A stretch of DNA of 64,000 bases. Origin: Virgibacillus sp. AGTR (GTDB lineage: Bacteria; Bacillota; Bacilli; Bacillales; Amphibacillaceae). The notes beneath the pieces were generated by a model that worked only from the letters and a program-made list of their open reading frames with translations, was not told the origin of the DNA and made no database searches. This document shows, one piece after another, positions 54,293 to 63,999 of this stretch (the first letter of the stretch is position 1; every line of letters starts with the position of its first letter). A program made the translations under genes and the position numbers. The stretch lies in the NCBI RefSeq assembly GCF_016919725.2, contig NZ_JAJERH010000001.1, positions 1 through 64,000 of the forward strand. The letters run 5' to 3'.

Positions 54293-54359
54293 ATCATAAT
54301 GATAGTTTTACTATCATTATGATATTATCATTATAGTATTGTTTAAGAAATAGTTCCAA
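54293..54359 (-). promoter_or_regulatory. SDR promoter and candidate TetR operator
   Basis: Minus strand TTGGAA (54359-54354), 18-bp spacer, TATAAT (54335-54330), then a 14-bp perfect inverted repeat, ATCATAATGATAGT (54293-54306) with ACTATCATTATGAT (54310-54323), loop TTT. A further half-site (ATGATATTATCAT) joins it at 54319-54331. Confidence 0.65.
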
Positions 54360-54466
54360 TAGAATTGCTCAAAAACGATTCAAATTGACGAATATGAATT
54401 AGTTTGCTAGGATTTTTAGATGATATTCATTTATAATTATCATCTTTTCCGAATTTTTTATCCCAC

Positions 54467-54883
54467 ATATATTGGTAAATGGGGGATAAACACCCCCCAA
54501 CTGATTGAAGTTTCACTTTATCCCGCATATAACTGGCAGTAAGACCCCAATTTAAGCAATAAAGCGAAACCAATATGGATAAGTGGGGGATCAACTGCCA
54601 GTAAATGTCCGATTGGTTCAAAGGCCTTTAGGTCATACCCTTGTGGTACTAACAATCAGTGGGGGATAACCCCCCCTCCAACTGATTGAAGTTTCACTTT
54701 ATCCCGCATATAACTGGCAGTAAGATCCCAATTTAAGCAATAAAGCGAAACTAATATGGATAAGTGAGGTATCAACTGCCAGTAAATGTCCGATTGGTTC
54801 AAAGGCCTTTAGGTCATACCCTTGTGGTACTAACAATCAGTGGGGGATAACCCCCCCTCCAACTGATTGAAGTTTCACTTTAT
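54467..54883 (+). repeat. Dispersed repeat family A, tandem copy 5/6
   Basis: Two units of 181 bp start at 54497 and 54678, with the first 24 bp of a third at 54859. The two units differ at only about 4 positions. A unit runs CCAACTGATTGAAGTTTCAC, TTTATCCCGCATATAACTGG, GATCAACTGCCAGTAAATGT, TTGGTTCAAAGGCCTTTAGG, CATACCCTTGTGGTACTAAC, AATCAGTGGGGGATAACC. ACTGGCAGT and ACTGCCAGT form an internal inverted repeat. Confidence 0.92.
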
Positions 54884-54922
54884 ATACATAAAACTTTTAT
54901 CATTTAAAAAGGAGAAAGACCA

Positions 54923-55576
54923 ATGAATCCGCAGGATAGATGGAAACAAGAAAGAATGGAAGGGAAAATGAAGCGAAGAAATAGTATTATCCTAGCTGCA
55001 GAAAAAGTATTTGCTAAAAAAGGTTTTGACAATACGACCATGCAGGAAATTGCCGATGAAGAAAATATTGGAATTGCTACTGTCTTCCGATACTTTCCTA
55101 AAAAGGAGAAGCTAATTGTAGCAGTAGCGATTAATATTGTGGAAAAATATATACCTATTTTTCAATCTATTGCTGATATGAATGGTAGTTGTTTAGATAA
55201 AATGGAAAGAATGTTTGATTTCTTTATCTCAGAAATAAATGAAGAGAAACTGGAAAATATGCAGCTTCTTGAGGTTTTTAAAAGTTATGCTTCTCTACAA
55301 ACAGAGCCGTTGGAAGATATTGAAGCATATAATAGGTCGCAAAATAAAATATCAGTGATACTTGCATCCATTATAGAAGATGGGAAACAAGATGGATCTA
55401 TACGATCTGACATCGATATAAAAAAGGTTCTAACCACTATTACGAATTCGTTTGGGCTCTTTTCTAGAAAGCTGTTGCTTTATGAACGAATCCCTATGCT
55501 TAAAGGAGATTTAGAGGCTGAAGAACAATTAAAAATCCTAAAAAATATTTTTATCGATTACTTACAACCAAGCTAA
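54923..55576 (+). CDS. TetR-family repressor
   Basis: 217 residues. N-terminal HTH: IILAAEKVFAKKGFDNTTMQEIADEENIGIATVFRYFPKKEKLIVAV. The C-terminal ligand domain is helical and not assignable. Ribosome site AAGGAG precedes the ATG. Divergent from the SDR gene, with the tandem repeat A between them; the likely operator is the 14-bp inverted repeat at 54293-54323. Confidence 0.88.
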   Translation: MNPQDRWKQERMEGKMKRRNSIILAAEKVFAKKGFDNTTMQEIADEENIGIATVFRYFPKKEKLIVAVAINIVEKYIPIFQSIADMNGSCLDKMERMFDFFISEINEEKLENMQLLEVFKSYASLQTEPLEDIEAYNRSQNKISVILASIIEDGKQDGSIRSDIDIKKVLTTITNSFGLFSRKLLLYERIPMLKGDLEAEEQLKILKNIFIDYLQPS

Positions 55577-55623
55577 CAAACGAAGGAGACTAGTACAGTC
55601 GTATTTTACTAAAGAAAATCAGA

Positions 55624-55670
55624 ATGGCTGCAAATGTTCTCAACTAGCATTTGCAGCCATCCGTTTTTTT
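55624..55670 (+). terminator. Terminator of the tetR gene
   Basis: ATGGCTGCAAATG (55624-55636) pairs perfectly with CATTTGCAGCCAT (55648-55660), followed by CCGTTTTTTTC. Confidence 0.93.
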
Positions 55671-55731
55671 CTGGTTTTAAATTATTTATTGCGATTTTGA
55701 TAAATGTTATTCAGCGTTGCTCGCCCTTTTC

Positions 55732-56796
55732 TTACAAGCTTTTTAAGATCGTACAAACAGAATCTCCTACTTCCGTAGTTGACGCCGTCCCTCCCATATC
55801 GGCAGTTAAATTAACCTTGTTAATGAATAAGGCTTCAATAGTTGTTATTACCTTATCATGGATATCCTTTCTACCTAATTGTTCATACAAAAGTGCCAAC
55901 GACCAGATTTGAGCAATCGGGTTCGCAATACCTTTTCCAGCAATATCTGGAGCTGAACCATGAACCGGCTCAAACATAGAAGGAAACTCACCTCCAGGAT
56001 TTATGTTTGCAGAAGGGGTTATCCCTAAACCTCCTACAATTGCAGATCCTAAATCAGAAAGGATATCACCAAATAAATTCGTTGCTAATACGACTTGAAA
56101 ATCTTGAGGACGCTGTACAAAGTATGCAGCCAATGCATCTATATAATATTTTTCATATGAAATATCTAGATATTCCCCAGCAACACCCTCTATAATTCTG
56201 TCCCAAAATTTCATAGAGTGAATAATCGCATTTGATTTAGTTGCATTCGTAACCTTTGTTAAATTTTGCTTTTGCGCATAGGAAAATGCGAATTCTGCTA
56301 TTTGTGTAACACCTTGTTTTGTCATTATATTATTTTGGATCGCCAATTCCCTGTGTTCTCCCGCAAACATTATTCCTCCAGCATTAGAGTATTCTCCTTC
56401 TGCGTTTTCTCTTATTAGCACAAAATCAATCGGTTTAGTGGATTGGTTACGTATCGGAGTATCCATACCTTTAAGTAATTTAATTGGTCGAAAGTTAACA
56501 TACTGTTGAAATGATTTTCGAATTGGCATAATTAGTTCCCATAATGTAACATCATCTGGTACTCTTTCATCTCCGATTGCTCCGAAAAGAATCGCATCAT
56601 ATTCCTTAAGCTGCTTTAATCCATTTTCTGGCATCATACGACTGGTTTGTAAATAATAATCCGAATTCCAATTAAATATATCATATGTAATATGAATTGA
56701 TTCTTTGGTATTAATAATTTCCAATACTTTTAACGCTTCATTCATCACTTCAACACCGATTCCATCACCAGGAATAACAGCTATTTTATAGTCCAT
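55732..56796 (-). CDS. Tartrate/D-malate dehydrogenase family enzyme
   Basis: NAD- and metal-dependent beta-decarboxylating dehydrogenase, 354 residues. IAVIPGDGIGVEV start, RENAEGEYSNAGG, TKSNAI with the catalytic lysine, the metal aspartates in NLFGDILSDLGSAIVGGLG, and EPVHGSAPDIAGKGIANPIA. The REN-AEGEYS form and the lack of leu genes nearby favour tartrate or D-malate dehydrogenase (as B. subtilis YcsA, also 354 residues) over isopropylmalate dehydrogenase. An AAAGGGG site precedes the ATG. Confidence 0.85.
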   Translation of the reverse strand: MDYKIAVIPGDGIGVEVMNEALKVLEIINTKESIHITYDIFNWNSDYYLQTSRMMPENGLKQLKEYDAILFGAIGDERVPDDVTLWELIMPIRKSFQQYVNFRPIKLLKGMDTPIRNQSTKPIDFVLIRENAEGEYSNAGGIMFAGEHRELAIQNNIMTKQGVTQIAEFAFSYAQKQNLTKVTNATKSNAIIHSMKFWDRIIEGVAGEYLDISYEKYYIDALAAYFVQRPQDFQVVLATNLFGDILSDLGSAIVGGLGITPSANINPGGEFPSMFEPVHGSAPDIAGKGIANPIAQIWSLALLYEQLGRKDIHDKVITTIEALFINKVNLTADMGGTASTTEVGDSVCTILKSL

Positions 56797-57057
56797 ATAC
56801 TGTCCCCTTTCCTTTACAGCCTCTTTGTTAACGTATATGAAAATGAAGGTAGTAAATATGCTACTAAGCGAAACACCAAAGGATCAGAAAACGATACATG
56901 AATGAAGGTACTACAATTATCTAAGGTGCATCATCATGATATAAAAAAGTTGACCTTTCATTATTGTAAGGCTAACGTCACATAAATACATAGGTAATAC
57001 TTCCTTTAGATACTATAATCAAAATTGTAATACTAAACAGTAGGGAGGTTAATCATC

Positions 57058-57144
57058 ATGAAACAATTTATTTCGATATTCATAACGATATTGGAAACTT
57101 TTATTAATGGAAAACAGGTTGCTATGAAAATTAATAATGAGTAG
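57058..57144 (+). CDS. 28-codon peptide gene
   Basis: MKQFISIFITILETFING followed by a basic-polar end (KQVAMKINNE). A clear AGGGAGG lies 6-7 bases before the ATG. The first 18 residues would form an amphipathic or membrane-seeking helix, recalling small cytolytic or type I toxin-like peptides, but there is no specific match. It is followed at 25 bp by a gene for a secreted 89-residue protein. Confidence 0.5.
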   Translation: MKQFISIFITILETFINGKQVAMKINNE

Positions 57145-57169
57145 CTTTTCATTTAGGAGGGATTGCTCG

Positions 57170-57439
57170 GTGAAAATAATTGCTGGATTAAGTATAGCAA
57201 TCATTTTCGTTACCATTTTAACTGGAAGTCAAGGTAACGAAATAGATAATTACCCAAATGATATGATTTTTAATGATCACCATTTCAATAAAACTGGTCC
57301 ATTTAACATAATAGAAGATGGAGATAAATCATTTCTAATTTTTAATGAGAATATATCTAATAACGACATAAAGAAACGATTAATCGAAAAACTTACAATC
57401 GATACTTCTAACCATATGAACAAAGTTGATCCATCATAA
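57170..57439 (+). CDS. Small secreted protein of unknown function
   Basis: 89 residues from a GTG start with TTAGGAGGG 8 bases upstream. An N-terminal signal segment (KIIAGLSIAIIFVTILTGSQG) is followed by a polar, Asn/Asp/Ile-rich mature part ending NHMNKVDPS. No family recognised. It follows the 28-codon gene at 25 bp, so both probably form one transcript. Confidence 0.6.
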   Translation: MKIIAGLSIAIIFVTILTGSQGNEIDNYPNDMIFNDHHFNKTGPFNIIEDGDKSFLIFNENISNNDIKKRLIEKLTIDTSNHMNKVDPS

Positions 57440-57614
57440 AAATCAGTACGTGTTCAACAATACTCTTCACTTAATTAAACTTGCCTTTCTTTATTAGCTC
57501 TTTTAGCGTGTACATGTTATCAGGGACATCAAAATGATGCTCTGATATTATACATACTAGCAGATACAAGGCCACATCCTGGATAGTACTAGGAAGTCCC
57601 ATAATAAACTAGCC

Positions 57615-58322
57615 TTATAATTTACATCTAAATACTCTAAATCCTAGTTTTTCTTTGAACCTTTCCATTAATTCTTCATGTAAAACTAATACTTCAAACG
57701 TATCTTCATCAACCTTTTCAGATAGATCGAAATCATTTGTATCCTCTAATGTCATTTCTTCCTTTTTTAACTTCGGTTTTTCCACCCGCACGTGATGAAA
57801 CCCTTCTCGGTACAATTGTTGCTTCCATGCTTCTTCTGTTTGTATTTCCGTAAATCCATAAAATGATGTTAGCATCCTCTTTTCATGATCCCTTAATGTG
57901 CGTTCACATACTATTTCTATCGCAATAAAGACTCCACCTGGCTTTAAGATACGAGTGATTTCTGAAAGGGCACGAGTAATTTCTGTAAAGGAAATAACAG
58001 ATTCTGAAATAACCATATCGTATTCCTCTGATTTCAGTGGCAGCTGCGTGATATCTGCTTTCATGGTTTGAACTGGAAGCTTGCGCAGCTTAAATCGATT
58101 TATCGCTTTATCCACCATCATTTGATTATAATCTACGGCAGTAACGGCACATTGGTAAAACCCTGCAAGATATGCCGCCGTTTGACCAGTCCCACATCCT
58201 ACATCCAAAATCACTGTTGATTCATTAATGCTTTCCTTTTTCAACAGCTCTTTTGTCAACTTCAATCCCCCTGGATGTGCACCTCCAACTCCAAGTTCGG
58301 CTAATCCTTCAAGATAATTCAC
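57615..58322 (-). CDS. Class I SAM-dependent methyltransferase
   Basis: 235 residues: motif I VILDVGCGTGQTA, motif II VTAVDYN, then YDMVISESVISF and RILKPGGVFIAIE. The N-terminal YLEGLAELGVGGAHPGGLKLTKELL is typical of ubiquinone/menaquinone-biosynthesis-like methyltransferases in Bacilli. The substrate is unknown. AGGAGG precedes the ATG; divergent from the YjaZ-type gene. Confidence 0.87.
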   Translation of the reverse strand: MNYLEGLAELGVGGAHPGGLKLTKELLKKESINESTVILDVGCGTGQTAAYLAGFYQCAVTAVDYNQMMVDKAINRFKLRKLPVQTMKADITQLPLKSEEYDMVISESVISFTEITRALSEITRILKPGGVFIAIEIVCERTLRDHEKRMLTSFYGFTEIQTEEAWKQQLYREGFHHVRVEKPKLKKEEMTLEDTNDFDLSEKVDEDTFEVLVLHEELMERFKEKLGFRVFRCKL

Positions 58323-58452
58323 GTTAAAGTCCTCCTTTCATTGTCAGACTATGACAATACAACAATTTCGGTCACAAAAATACATATAGTCTGGAAACGT
58401 CTATAAAAAAAGCGCATATGCTATCAAAATAATGATGTAAGGGTGGGGAAAA

Positions 58453-59244
58453 ATGGGAGTTATACGGACAGATCAATGGTTGTTAAAGCACTATAAAACC
58501 CCTTTGAAAATCACGGAAAAGATGGAGGATTATTTTGAGCATGCTTACGCTGATGAAATATATGCCCACTTAACCCAATTCGGTATGTACCTGCCACCAC
58601 TACAAAAACAACGAGTCAGGCAACTTATAAAAAAACAAGTTTGGCAAACCGTAGAGGAAGACTATCAACAGCTAAAAAGACTCTGGAATGGCCCTAGTGT
58701 TCCTATTTTCATTTTCCCATCTGATACCACCAACCGTAAGTTAAAAGATGATTATAATAGTAAGGCTGGGCTAACTTTTAAAGATAAACTTTTTTTATTT
58801 TTATCCGACACAAATACACCAAATGAAATAAAAGCATTACTTACGCATGAATATAATCATGCCTGTCGATTAACGAACTATTCCAAGGAAGAAGCAGATT
58901 ATACTTTACTAGACACGATTATTTTAGAGGGGTTGGCAGAAAATGCTGTACGTGAACGGCTAGGTGAAAAATATACAGCATTCTATACAAGTAAATATTC
59001 AGATGATATGTTAAACGTTTTTTGGGAAAAACATATTCTACCTCATAACCAACTATCAAAAAAAAGTAGAAAACATCATCACATCCTTTATGGACTTCAA
59101 TTTTATCCATTCATGATGGGTTATTCCGTTGGCAATTATCTAGTTAAAAAATACCTGGAAAAACATCGAGCTACTAGTCAGGAATTGCTAACATTAACTA
59201 GTGAAAAGATAGCAGAGCTAGATAATGTTGATATTAGGGGTTGA
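58453..59244 (+). CDS. yjaZ: DUF2268 metalloprotease-like protein (YjaZ type)
   Basis: 263 residues with zinc motif H132-E133-x2-H136 (LLTHEYNHACRL) and a likely third ligand E159 (ILEGLAENAVRE), the layout of gluzincins of the DUF2268 family; B. subtilis YjaZ is of similar length. No signal peptide is seen, so it is probably cytosolic. The ribosome site is GGTGGGG. Substrates are unknown. Confidence 0.82.
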   Translation: MGVIRTDQWLLKHYKTPLKITEKMEDYFEHAYADEIYAHLTQFGMYLPPLQKQRVRQLIKKQVWQTVEEDYQQLKRLWNGPSVPIFIFPSDTTNRKLKDDYNSKAGLTFKDKLFLFLSDTNTPNEIKALLTHEYNHACRLTNYSKEEADYTLLDTIILEGLAENAVRERLGEKYTAFYTSKYSDDMLNVFWEKHILPHNQLSKKSRKHHHILYGLQFYPFMMGYSVGNYLVKKYLEKHRATSQELLTLTSEKIAELDNVDIRG

Positions 59245-59261
59245 GTCGATTAAATAAATAC

Positions 59262-59287
59262 AATCCCATAAAATTAATTATGGGATT
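59262..59287 (-). terminator. Terminator of the type VII secretion operon
   Basis: AATCCCATAA (59262-59271) pairs with TTATGGGATT (59278-59287). It overlaps the last codons of essA; the minus strand continues TGTATTTATTTAA. Confidence 0.6.
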
Positions 59288-59723
59288 GCTTGTACTTTGG
59301 AATAATCAGCAAAAACATTGCAGCAATAATAATGACCACAGTAACTATCAATACAGTTAAGATATTGGACGGACTTTCCGTTGGCTGTATCTCTTGTTTT
59401 CGGATAGTATTTCGATCTTGCTTTGAAAAAAGTGCTAATTGATCTGCTTTTGCTATAATCGTATTTGCTTCTAGTCGAGAAATTTGGAATAATTGCTCCC
59501 TTAACTGCATACTATCTGTTTGATCCTGCTTTTGGAATGTTAAATGTTTTTGTTCCTCTGGTAATTCTCCTCTTTTGCTTACATCATTTTGATATGATTT
59601 TTTTATTTCTATTTCCTTTTCTTTGTATTCATTAGGTTCCGGTGTATCGCTTCCTTCAGCAAAAACGGGACTACACCAGAAATAAGCTACTAGAACGAGT
59701 AAACTAAAGTGCTTCTTCTTCAT
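59274..59723 (-). CDS. essA: Type VII secretion protein EssA
   Basis: 149-residue membrane protein: N-terminal signal segment (LLVLVAYFWCSPVFA), a charged extracytoplasmic part, and a C-terminal helix (ILTVLIVTVVIIIAAMFLLIIP). Size, topology and position after esaA identify EssA (B. subtilis YueC), needed for WXG100 protein secretion. AGGTGG lies 6 bases before the ATG at 59723, preferred over the ATG two codons earlier. The gene overlaps esaA by 20 bp. Confidence 0.85.
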   Translation of the reverse strand: MKKKHFSLLVLVAYFWCSPVFAEGSDTPEPNEYKEKEIEIKKSYQNDVSKRGELPEEQKHLTFQKQDQTDSMQLREQLFQISRLEANTIIAKADQLALFSKQDRNTIRKQEIQPTESPSNILTVLIVTVVIIIAAMFLLIIPKYKQSHN

Positions 59724-62535
59724 CCTCATCCACCTTAGACTTATTTTTAAACTGCTGAATCGTGTAAATAAGAGCTGACATGAGTAACGATATTAAGGCT
59801 AGTATGAACATAGCTAAATAGGTGGATTCGCCTGTACCATATTGTAAAGAAATATATACATCCGTTATCGGATTATTAAATCGAAACTCCGGTACAATTA
59901 GATCTACTAAAGGTGAAATAAAAAACACGATCATCATCATACTTGTTATCCAACCGACAAATTGGCCAATAAATAATCCCCCACGAACTATGTTTGCACA
60001 GGTAACCAACAACAATATAGTAAATAGCGACCATTGCATAGCTCTAGCATTATCTAATGAATACATGTTCAATCCATAAATACTAATAATCAACCCTACA
60101 GCTATATTTAAGAGCAAGAACAGTCCGCCTTGAACAAGATAGGATGTATTGGAATAGTAATTACTTAAAAAACCAATTAATAAACCACTTAATAAAATAA
60201 TGATAAACATTATTACTGGTGGAATCCTATCTTCTGTTTCTGCTTTTACTTGACCATTCAGCTGTCCTTCCACTTGTACAGGATTTGATAAATAATTGAA
60301 AACAAGTGGATTTACTTGTCCATCCACAATTGTATTTCCTAGGATATCATAGATTTCATTCCGTACCTTTTCAGATGAAGCAACGTTTTGTGACCATTTA
60401 TTATTTAATTCATCTGATTGCTGCTGAACCGTATTTACTTGTTCCTGTAGCTCTTCTGTGGAGGAAGTTATTTGATTTTGGTTTTCATTTAGTTTATTTA
60501 ACAGTTCAGCCATATGCTCTAAATCAGACATGGTACCTTGCTGAATTTCGACCATCATTTCTCCATCTAATTGTTCTAGGACAGGAGATATCTTCCATTC
60601 AAAGGTATGATCGTTAATTTTCTGTAGTTTCTCTGTAATATTAGCTGAACCAAGCTCCATTTCTTCTATAATACTTTTAATATTTGTTTTTCCTTGATTC
60701 AGTTTATCATTATAAGAAGCAAATAAATCTTCTGTGTTTTTAATTAATTCACTAAGACCTATCCTTTCTTCTCCTACTGATTTTGATGAATTAATAGCGT
60801 TTAAATTCTTGCCAAATACATCATTGAGTTTTGTATAATAATTTGAATTTAAAGTAGTTAATGTATGTAATTCCTTCTCAAAAACGCTCAAAATGTCATT
60901 ATTTACTTTTTTCTTTTGATTTAATGTATTCATGTAGACTGATAACTCTTCTGAATACACAATTAAAGAAATAAGTGGTTTATTATCCAATTTTAATTTT
61001 TCAAACTCACCCTTTAAAAACTCCCTTCTTTCATCAGATATTTCTTTACTTACTAATATTTTGTTTTGTTTCTCTTCAATGTTATTAACTAATTTCAAAA
61101 TGGGCTCTTCTATCTGATCCATCAGTTTTTTATAAGTTTTATTCCATTCATTGACGTGTTCTTCCCATACATCAATAATTTCATTAGGATTTGGATTGTT
61201 AGATTGCAATTCTACTAAAGCATTTAACTCCGTATCTAATTTTGCGAAGTTATTGACTATATTATTCCAGTCAGCCTTATCTTCTTTAGGAATTTCCGGC
61301 TCTTCCTCACTTGCGGCTGAAAACTGATCAATAGCCTTACCCAACTCTGCCATATGTTCACTCAGTTTTGCTAAATCAATTGTAATAACTTCATTCACAT
61401 TAGGAGCTGTTGGAATATCAATGATATCTCTTTTTAAACCTTTTAAATTACGTATAGCTTTGTCTAGTTTAGTATTTGGTTCGTTTAAAAATTTATCTTT
61501 ATACGTATTTATTTTTAATAAAAGTAATTCATATTTTTTTGCTTGTATTTCATTCCACTTATCCACATAGTTTCTACCGTGTACTACATTATTCTTTAAA
61601 TGTTCAAAATTACCCAATAATTGATTTCTATTTTCTTTAAATAGCACCGATTGCTGCTTAAACTGTTCTTCAATTGAAGTTATACTTTCTTCAAGAGCCT
61701 GATGATATCTCGTCAATCCTTCATGAAATGCCTCTTGGTTTTCATCTAGATATATTTCTAATAAACGCTGTTGTTTCTTTTGCGTTTCTTTATATTCATT
61801 TAATGCTTTGGCAAAGGACTTCATTTTGTTTTCGACTTTTTCAGCAGTATGAACATTGCTTGATGATATCTCATCAACTTGACTCGTATCCTTTAATATG
61901 TTTTTCAAGTTAGATTTATGTACATCTATTTCATACGCTAATGTTTTTGACGAAGGTGTATAGAAGGAATACATTGCATCTTGAAAAGCAATTTCTTTTT
62001 CAACAATTAAATCAAACTGATCCCGAATATGATTGACCTGCTGAGAAACATAATTCCAATATAACGATATCATTTCTTGATTAATTATATTTTTAGCATT
62101 CGCCATTTGCCTATGGATTCGTTGTCGTTCCTTCGCTTCCAAATTAGGCTGAATTACATAATGAAGTGATGCCTTTGTCGGCTGATTCTCTTTAAAGGTC
62201 ATTATATTTTTGGAGTAATTGGAAGGGATATACATAATCGCATCGTAATTTTTATTAGCAAGCCCCTGCTCTGCTGTACTTCGATTAACTACGGTCCATG
62301 AGTAATCCTCCTGATCTTTTAATAGGATAGGTATTTCATGCCCAAGATTAATCGACTGTAATTCACTTTCATATCCAGTATCTTCATTAACAATTGCCAC
62401 ACTTCGAATACTTGACTCTTCTTCCAGAATAATTCTAGGTTGACTATCCACATAACGAAATAATAGAAGTGGTAATAGTAATATAATTAGTACCTTCATG
62501 CTTAACCCTATGGATGCTTTCATTCCCTTGTCCAT
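59704..62535 (-). CDS. esaA: Type VII secretion protein EsaA (YueB type)
   Basis: 943-residue membrane protein with one N-terminal helix (about 13-27), a very long extracellular coiled-coil part (about 30-760), and 5-6 helices at the C-terminus (from IPPVIMFIIILLSGLLIGFL near 768). This is the topology of EsaA/YueB; YueB is the SPP1 phage receptor in B. subtilis (1076 residues). Here the extracellular part is shorter. The ATG follows the essC stop directly (TAA-ATG). Confidence 0.9.
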   Translation of the reverse strand: MDKGMKASIGLSMKVLIILLLPLLLFRYVDSQPRIILEEESSIRSVAIVNEDTGYESELQSINLGHEIPILLKDQEDYSWTVVNRSTAEQGLANKNYDAIMYIPSNYSKNIMTFKENQPTKASLHYVIQPNLEAKERQRIHRQMANAKNIINQEMISLYWNYVSQQVNHIRDQFDLIVEKEIAFQDAMYSFYTPSSKTLAYEIDVHKSNLKNILKDTSQVDEISSSNVHTAEKVENKMKSFAKALNEYKETQKKQQRLLEIYLDENQEAFHEGLTRYHQALEESITSIEEQFKQQSVLFKENRNQLLGNFEHLKNNVVHGRNYVDKWNEIQAKKYELLLLKINTYKDKFLNEPNTKLDKAIRNLKGLKRDIIDIPTAPNVNEVITIDLAKLSEHMAELGKAIDQFSAASEEEPEIPKEDKADWNNIVNNFAKLDTELNALVELQSNNPNPNEIIDVWEEHVNEWNKTYKKLMDQIEEPILKLVNNIEEKQNKILVSKEISDERREFLKGEFEKLKLDNKPLISLIVYSEELSVYMNTLNQKKKVNNDILSVFEKELHTLTTLNSNYYTKLNDVFGKNLNAINSSKSVGEERIGLSELIKNTEDLFASYNDKLNQGKTNIKSIIEEMELGSANITEKLQKINDHTFEWKISPVLEQLDGEMMVEIQQGTMSDLEHMAELLNKLNENQNQITSSTEELQEQVNTVQQQSDELNNKWSQNVASSEKVRNEIYDILGNTIVDGQVNPLVFNYLSNPVQVEGQLNGQVKAETEDRIPPVIMFIIILLSGLLIGFLSNYYSNTSYLVQGGLFLLLNIAVGLIISIYGLNMYSLDNARAMQWSLFTILLLVTCANIVRGGLFIGQFVGWITSMMMIVFFISPLVDLIVPEFRFNNPITDVYISLQYGTGESTYLAMFILALISLLMSALIYTIQQFKNKSKVDEDEEEAL

Positions 62536-63999
62536 TTAATAGGTCACCCCTTCAAGGTCATAGCGTGGAATCTGAATTTTTATTGGGTTACCGTTTTTTA
62601 CATAATAGCCAAAACCTGCTTTAATTTCTTGTTCATTACGTGTATATGGTAATGAAAGCAAGTTTTGCTCAGATTTTTTCATGAGTAAGATTGCTTGTTT
62701 CACTTGTTTGACTTCATTTGTAAATGGATCAAACCCTTTGGAAAATTCATTCGCACCACCAGAGACGATAACACTAAACCCAAGATGACTATTATGCTTC
62801 ATAAAATTTGCTAATTTTGTTTGGAGCATAGTATCCAATTTCTGCTGAAAATTACTCATTCCGTCAATCATAAGTATATATGGAGAAAATAAGATTTTTG
62901 CTGTTTTTCTTTCCATCAAAGCTTCCCTATATGTTTGCTCTCGACGTTCAAACTCTCGTTCAATTTCTTTCAACCATGTTATTAATTCTTCCTTCGTTTC
63001 CATATAATTAACGGAATCTTCCTCTACATAGTTTGCTAATGAATGATTAATAGAATCAAATAATCCAATTATAGCTTTCTCCTTCATTCGATGGATAATA
63101 ACTTTGCACACATTTGATTTACCTTTTTGTGTATCGCCAAGAATCAGGCAATGTCGATTTGTTTGCCAGTCCAGATACACAGGTTTTACATTTGCTTCAT
63201 CCAAGCCAATTGCCGGGGTTTGTCCAGACAATTGAACATCTGAACGATTAAGAAATGATTGATATGATAACTTATGTGGTAACATCGGAATCGACTTTGG
63301 CTTCGGAGCATCTACATAGGTTTTATTTAGTAGTTGAATTATTCCTTTAATGCCTGTTAATACCTCAACATCACTTTCGCCACTTGAAGGCAGATAAATT
63401 TGCGCAAGAAATGGCTCTTCATTCTTAATATAAACTCTTCCAGGAATTGCCTCTGTTTCATATGCGGTCTTTCCAAGGATCGCATATTTATCCGACGTAT
63501 CCATCAAGTAATGCACAATTTTTGTTTTCAGATTACTCATCAACGCATGCTTTACCGCGTTGGTTCGTGAAGCAGTCAGAATTGTATAAATACCAAGCGA
63601 TTGACCATCTCTAGCAATTTGGATAAAGCGATTGTCTATTTCCTGCAATTCTTCTTTTACTAAATCATAGTTATCAATCACGATAAAGATAATTGGTAAC
63701 TCCTCTTCTACTAAAGCATTATACATTTTAATATTACTAACTTCCTGATCCCTAAATAACTGCTTTCGCTCTTCCATCTGTGCTGACATAAAAGTGAAGA
63801 ACTTCTCAATCTTTCTATGGTCATCTGACCGAAAATAATCTCCAGTTTGTGGCAGTTGTTGTAGTGGTAGAAGTGCTCCATTTCCAAAATCAAAAATATA
63901 ATAGTTCATCTTTTCAGGGCTATTCTTCATTGAGAAACGAAGTAAAAATGTAAGTATTGTCGTTGATTTCCCATAGCCTGAAGAGCCGAAAATACCAAT
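62536..63999 (-). CDS. essC: Type VII secretion ATPase EssC, C-terminal part (partial)
   Basis: The frame runs off the right edge; 487 residues are visible. It contains two FtsK/SpoIIIE-type ATPase domains: the first opens with Walker A GSSGYGKST (visible residues 5-13) and Walker B IIFIVIDN, the last with GDTQKGKSN (288-296) and ILMIDGMS. They correspond to D2 and D3 of EssC (YukBA). D3, which binds the effector signal in relatives, is complete to the end (RYDLEGVTY). The N-terminal FHA, membrane and D1 parts lie outside the window. Confidence 0.93.
   Translation of the reverse strand: MGIFGSSGYGKSTTILTFLLRFSMKNSPEKMNYYIFDFGNGALLPLQQLPQTGDYFRSDDHRKIEKFFTFMSAQMEERKQLFRDQEVSNIKMYNALVEEELPIIFIVIDNYDLVKEELQEIDNRFIQIARDGQSLGIYTILTASRTNAVKHALMSNLKTKIVHYLMDTSDKYAILGKTAYETEAIPGRVYIKNEEPFLAQIYLPSSGESDVEVLTGIKGIIQLLNKTYVDAPKPKSIPMLPHKLSYQSFLNRSDVQLSGQTPAIGLDEANVKPVYLDWQTNRHCLILGDTQKGKSNVCKVIIHRMKEKAIIGLFDSINHSLANYVEEDSVNYMETKEELITWLKEIEREFERREQTYREALMERKTAKILFSPYILMIDGMSNFQQKLDTMLQTKLANFMKHNSHLGFSVIVSGGANEFSKGFDPFTNEVKQVKQAILLMKKSEQNLLSLPYTRNEQEIKAGFGYYVKNGNPIKIQIPRYDLEGVTY

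Noticed and set aside
54427-54621. 64-residue open frame on the minus strand inside repeat A
   Set aside because: Its sequence is the repeat itself, and the tandem copy does not preserve the frame as a gene.
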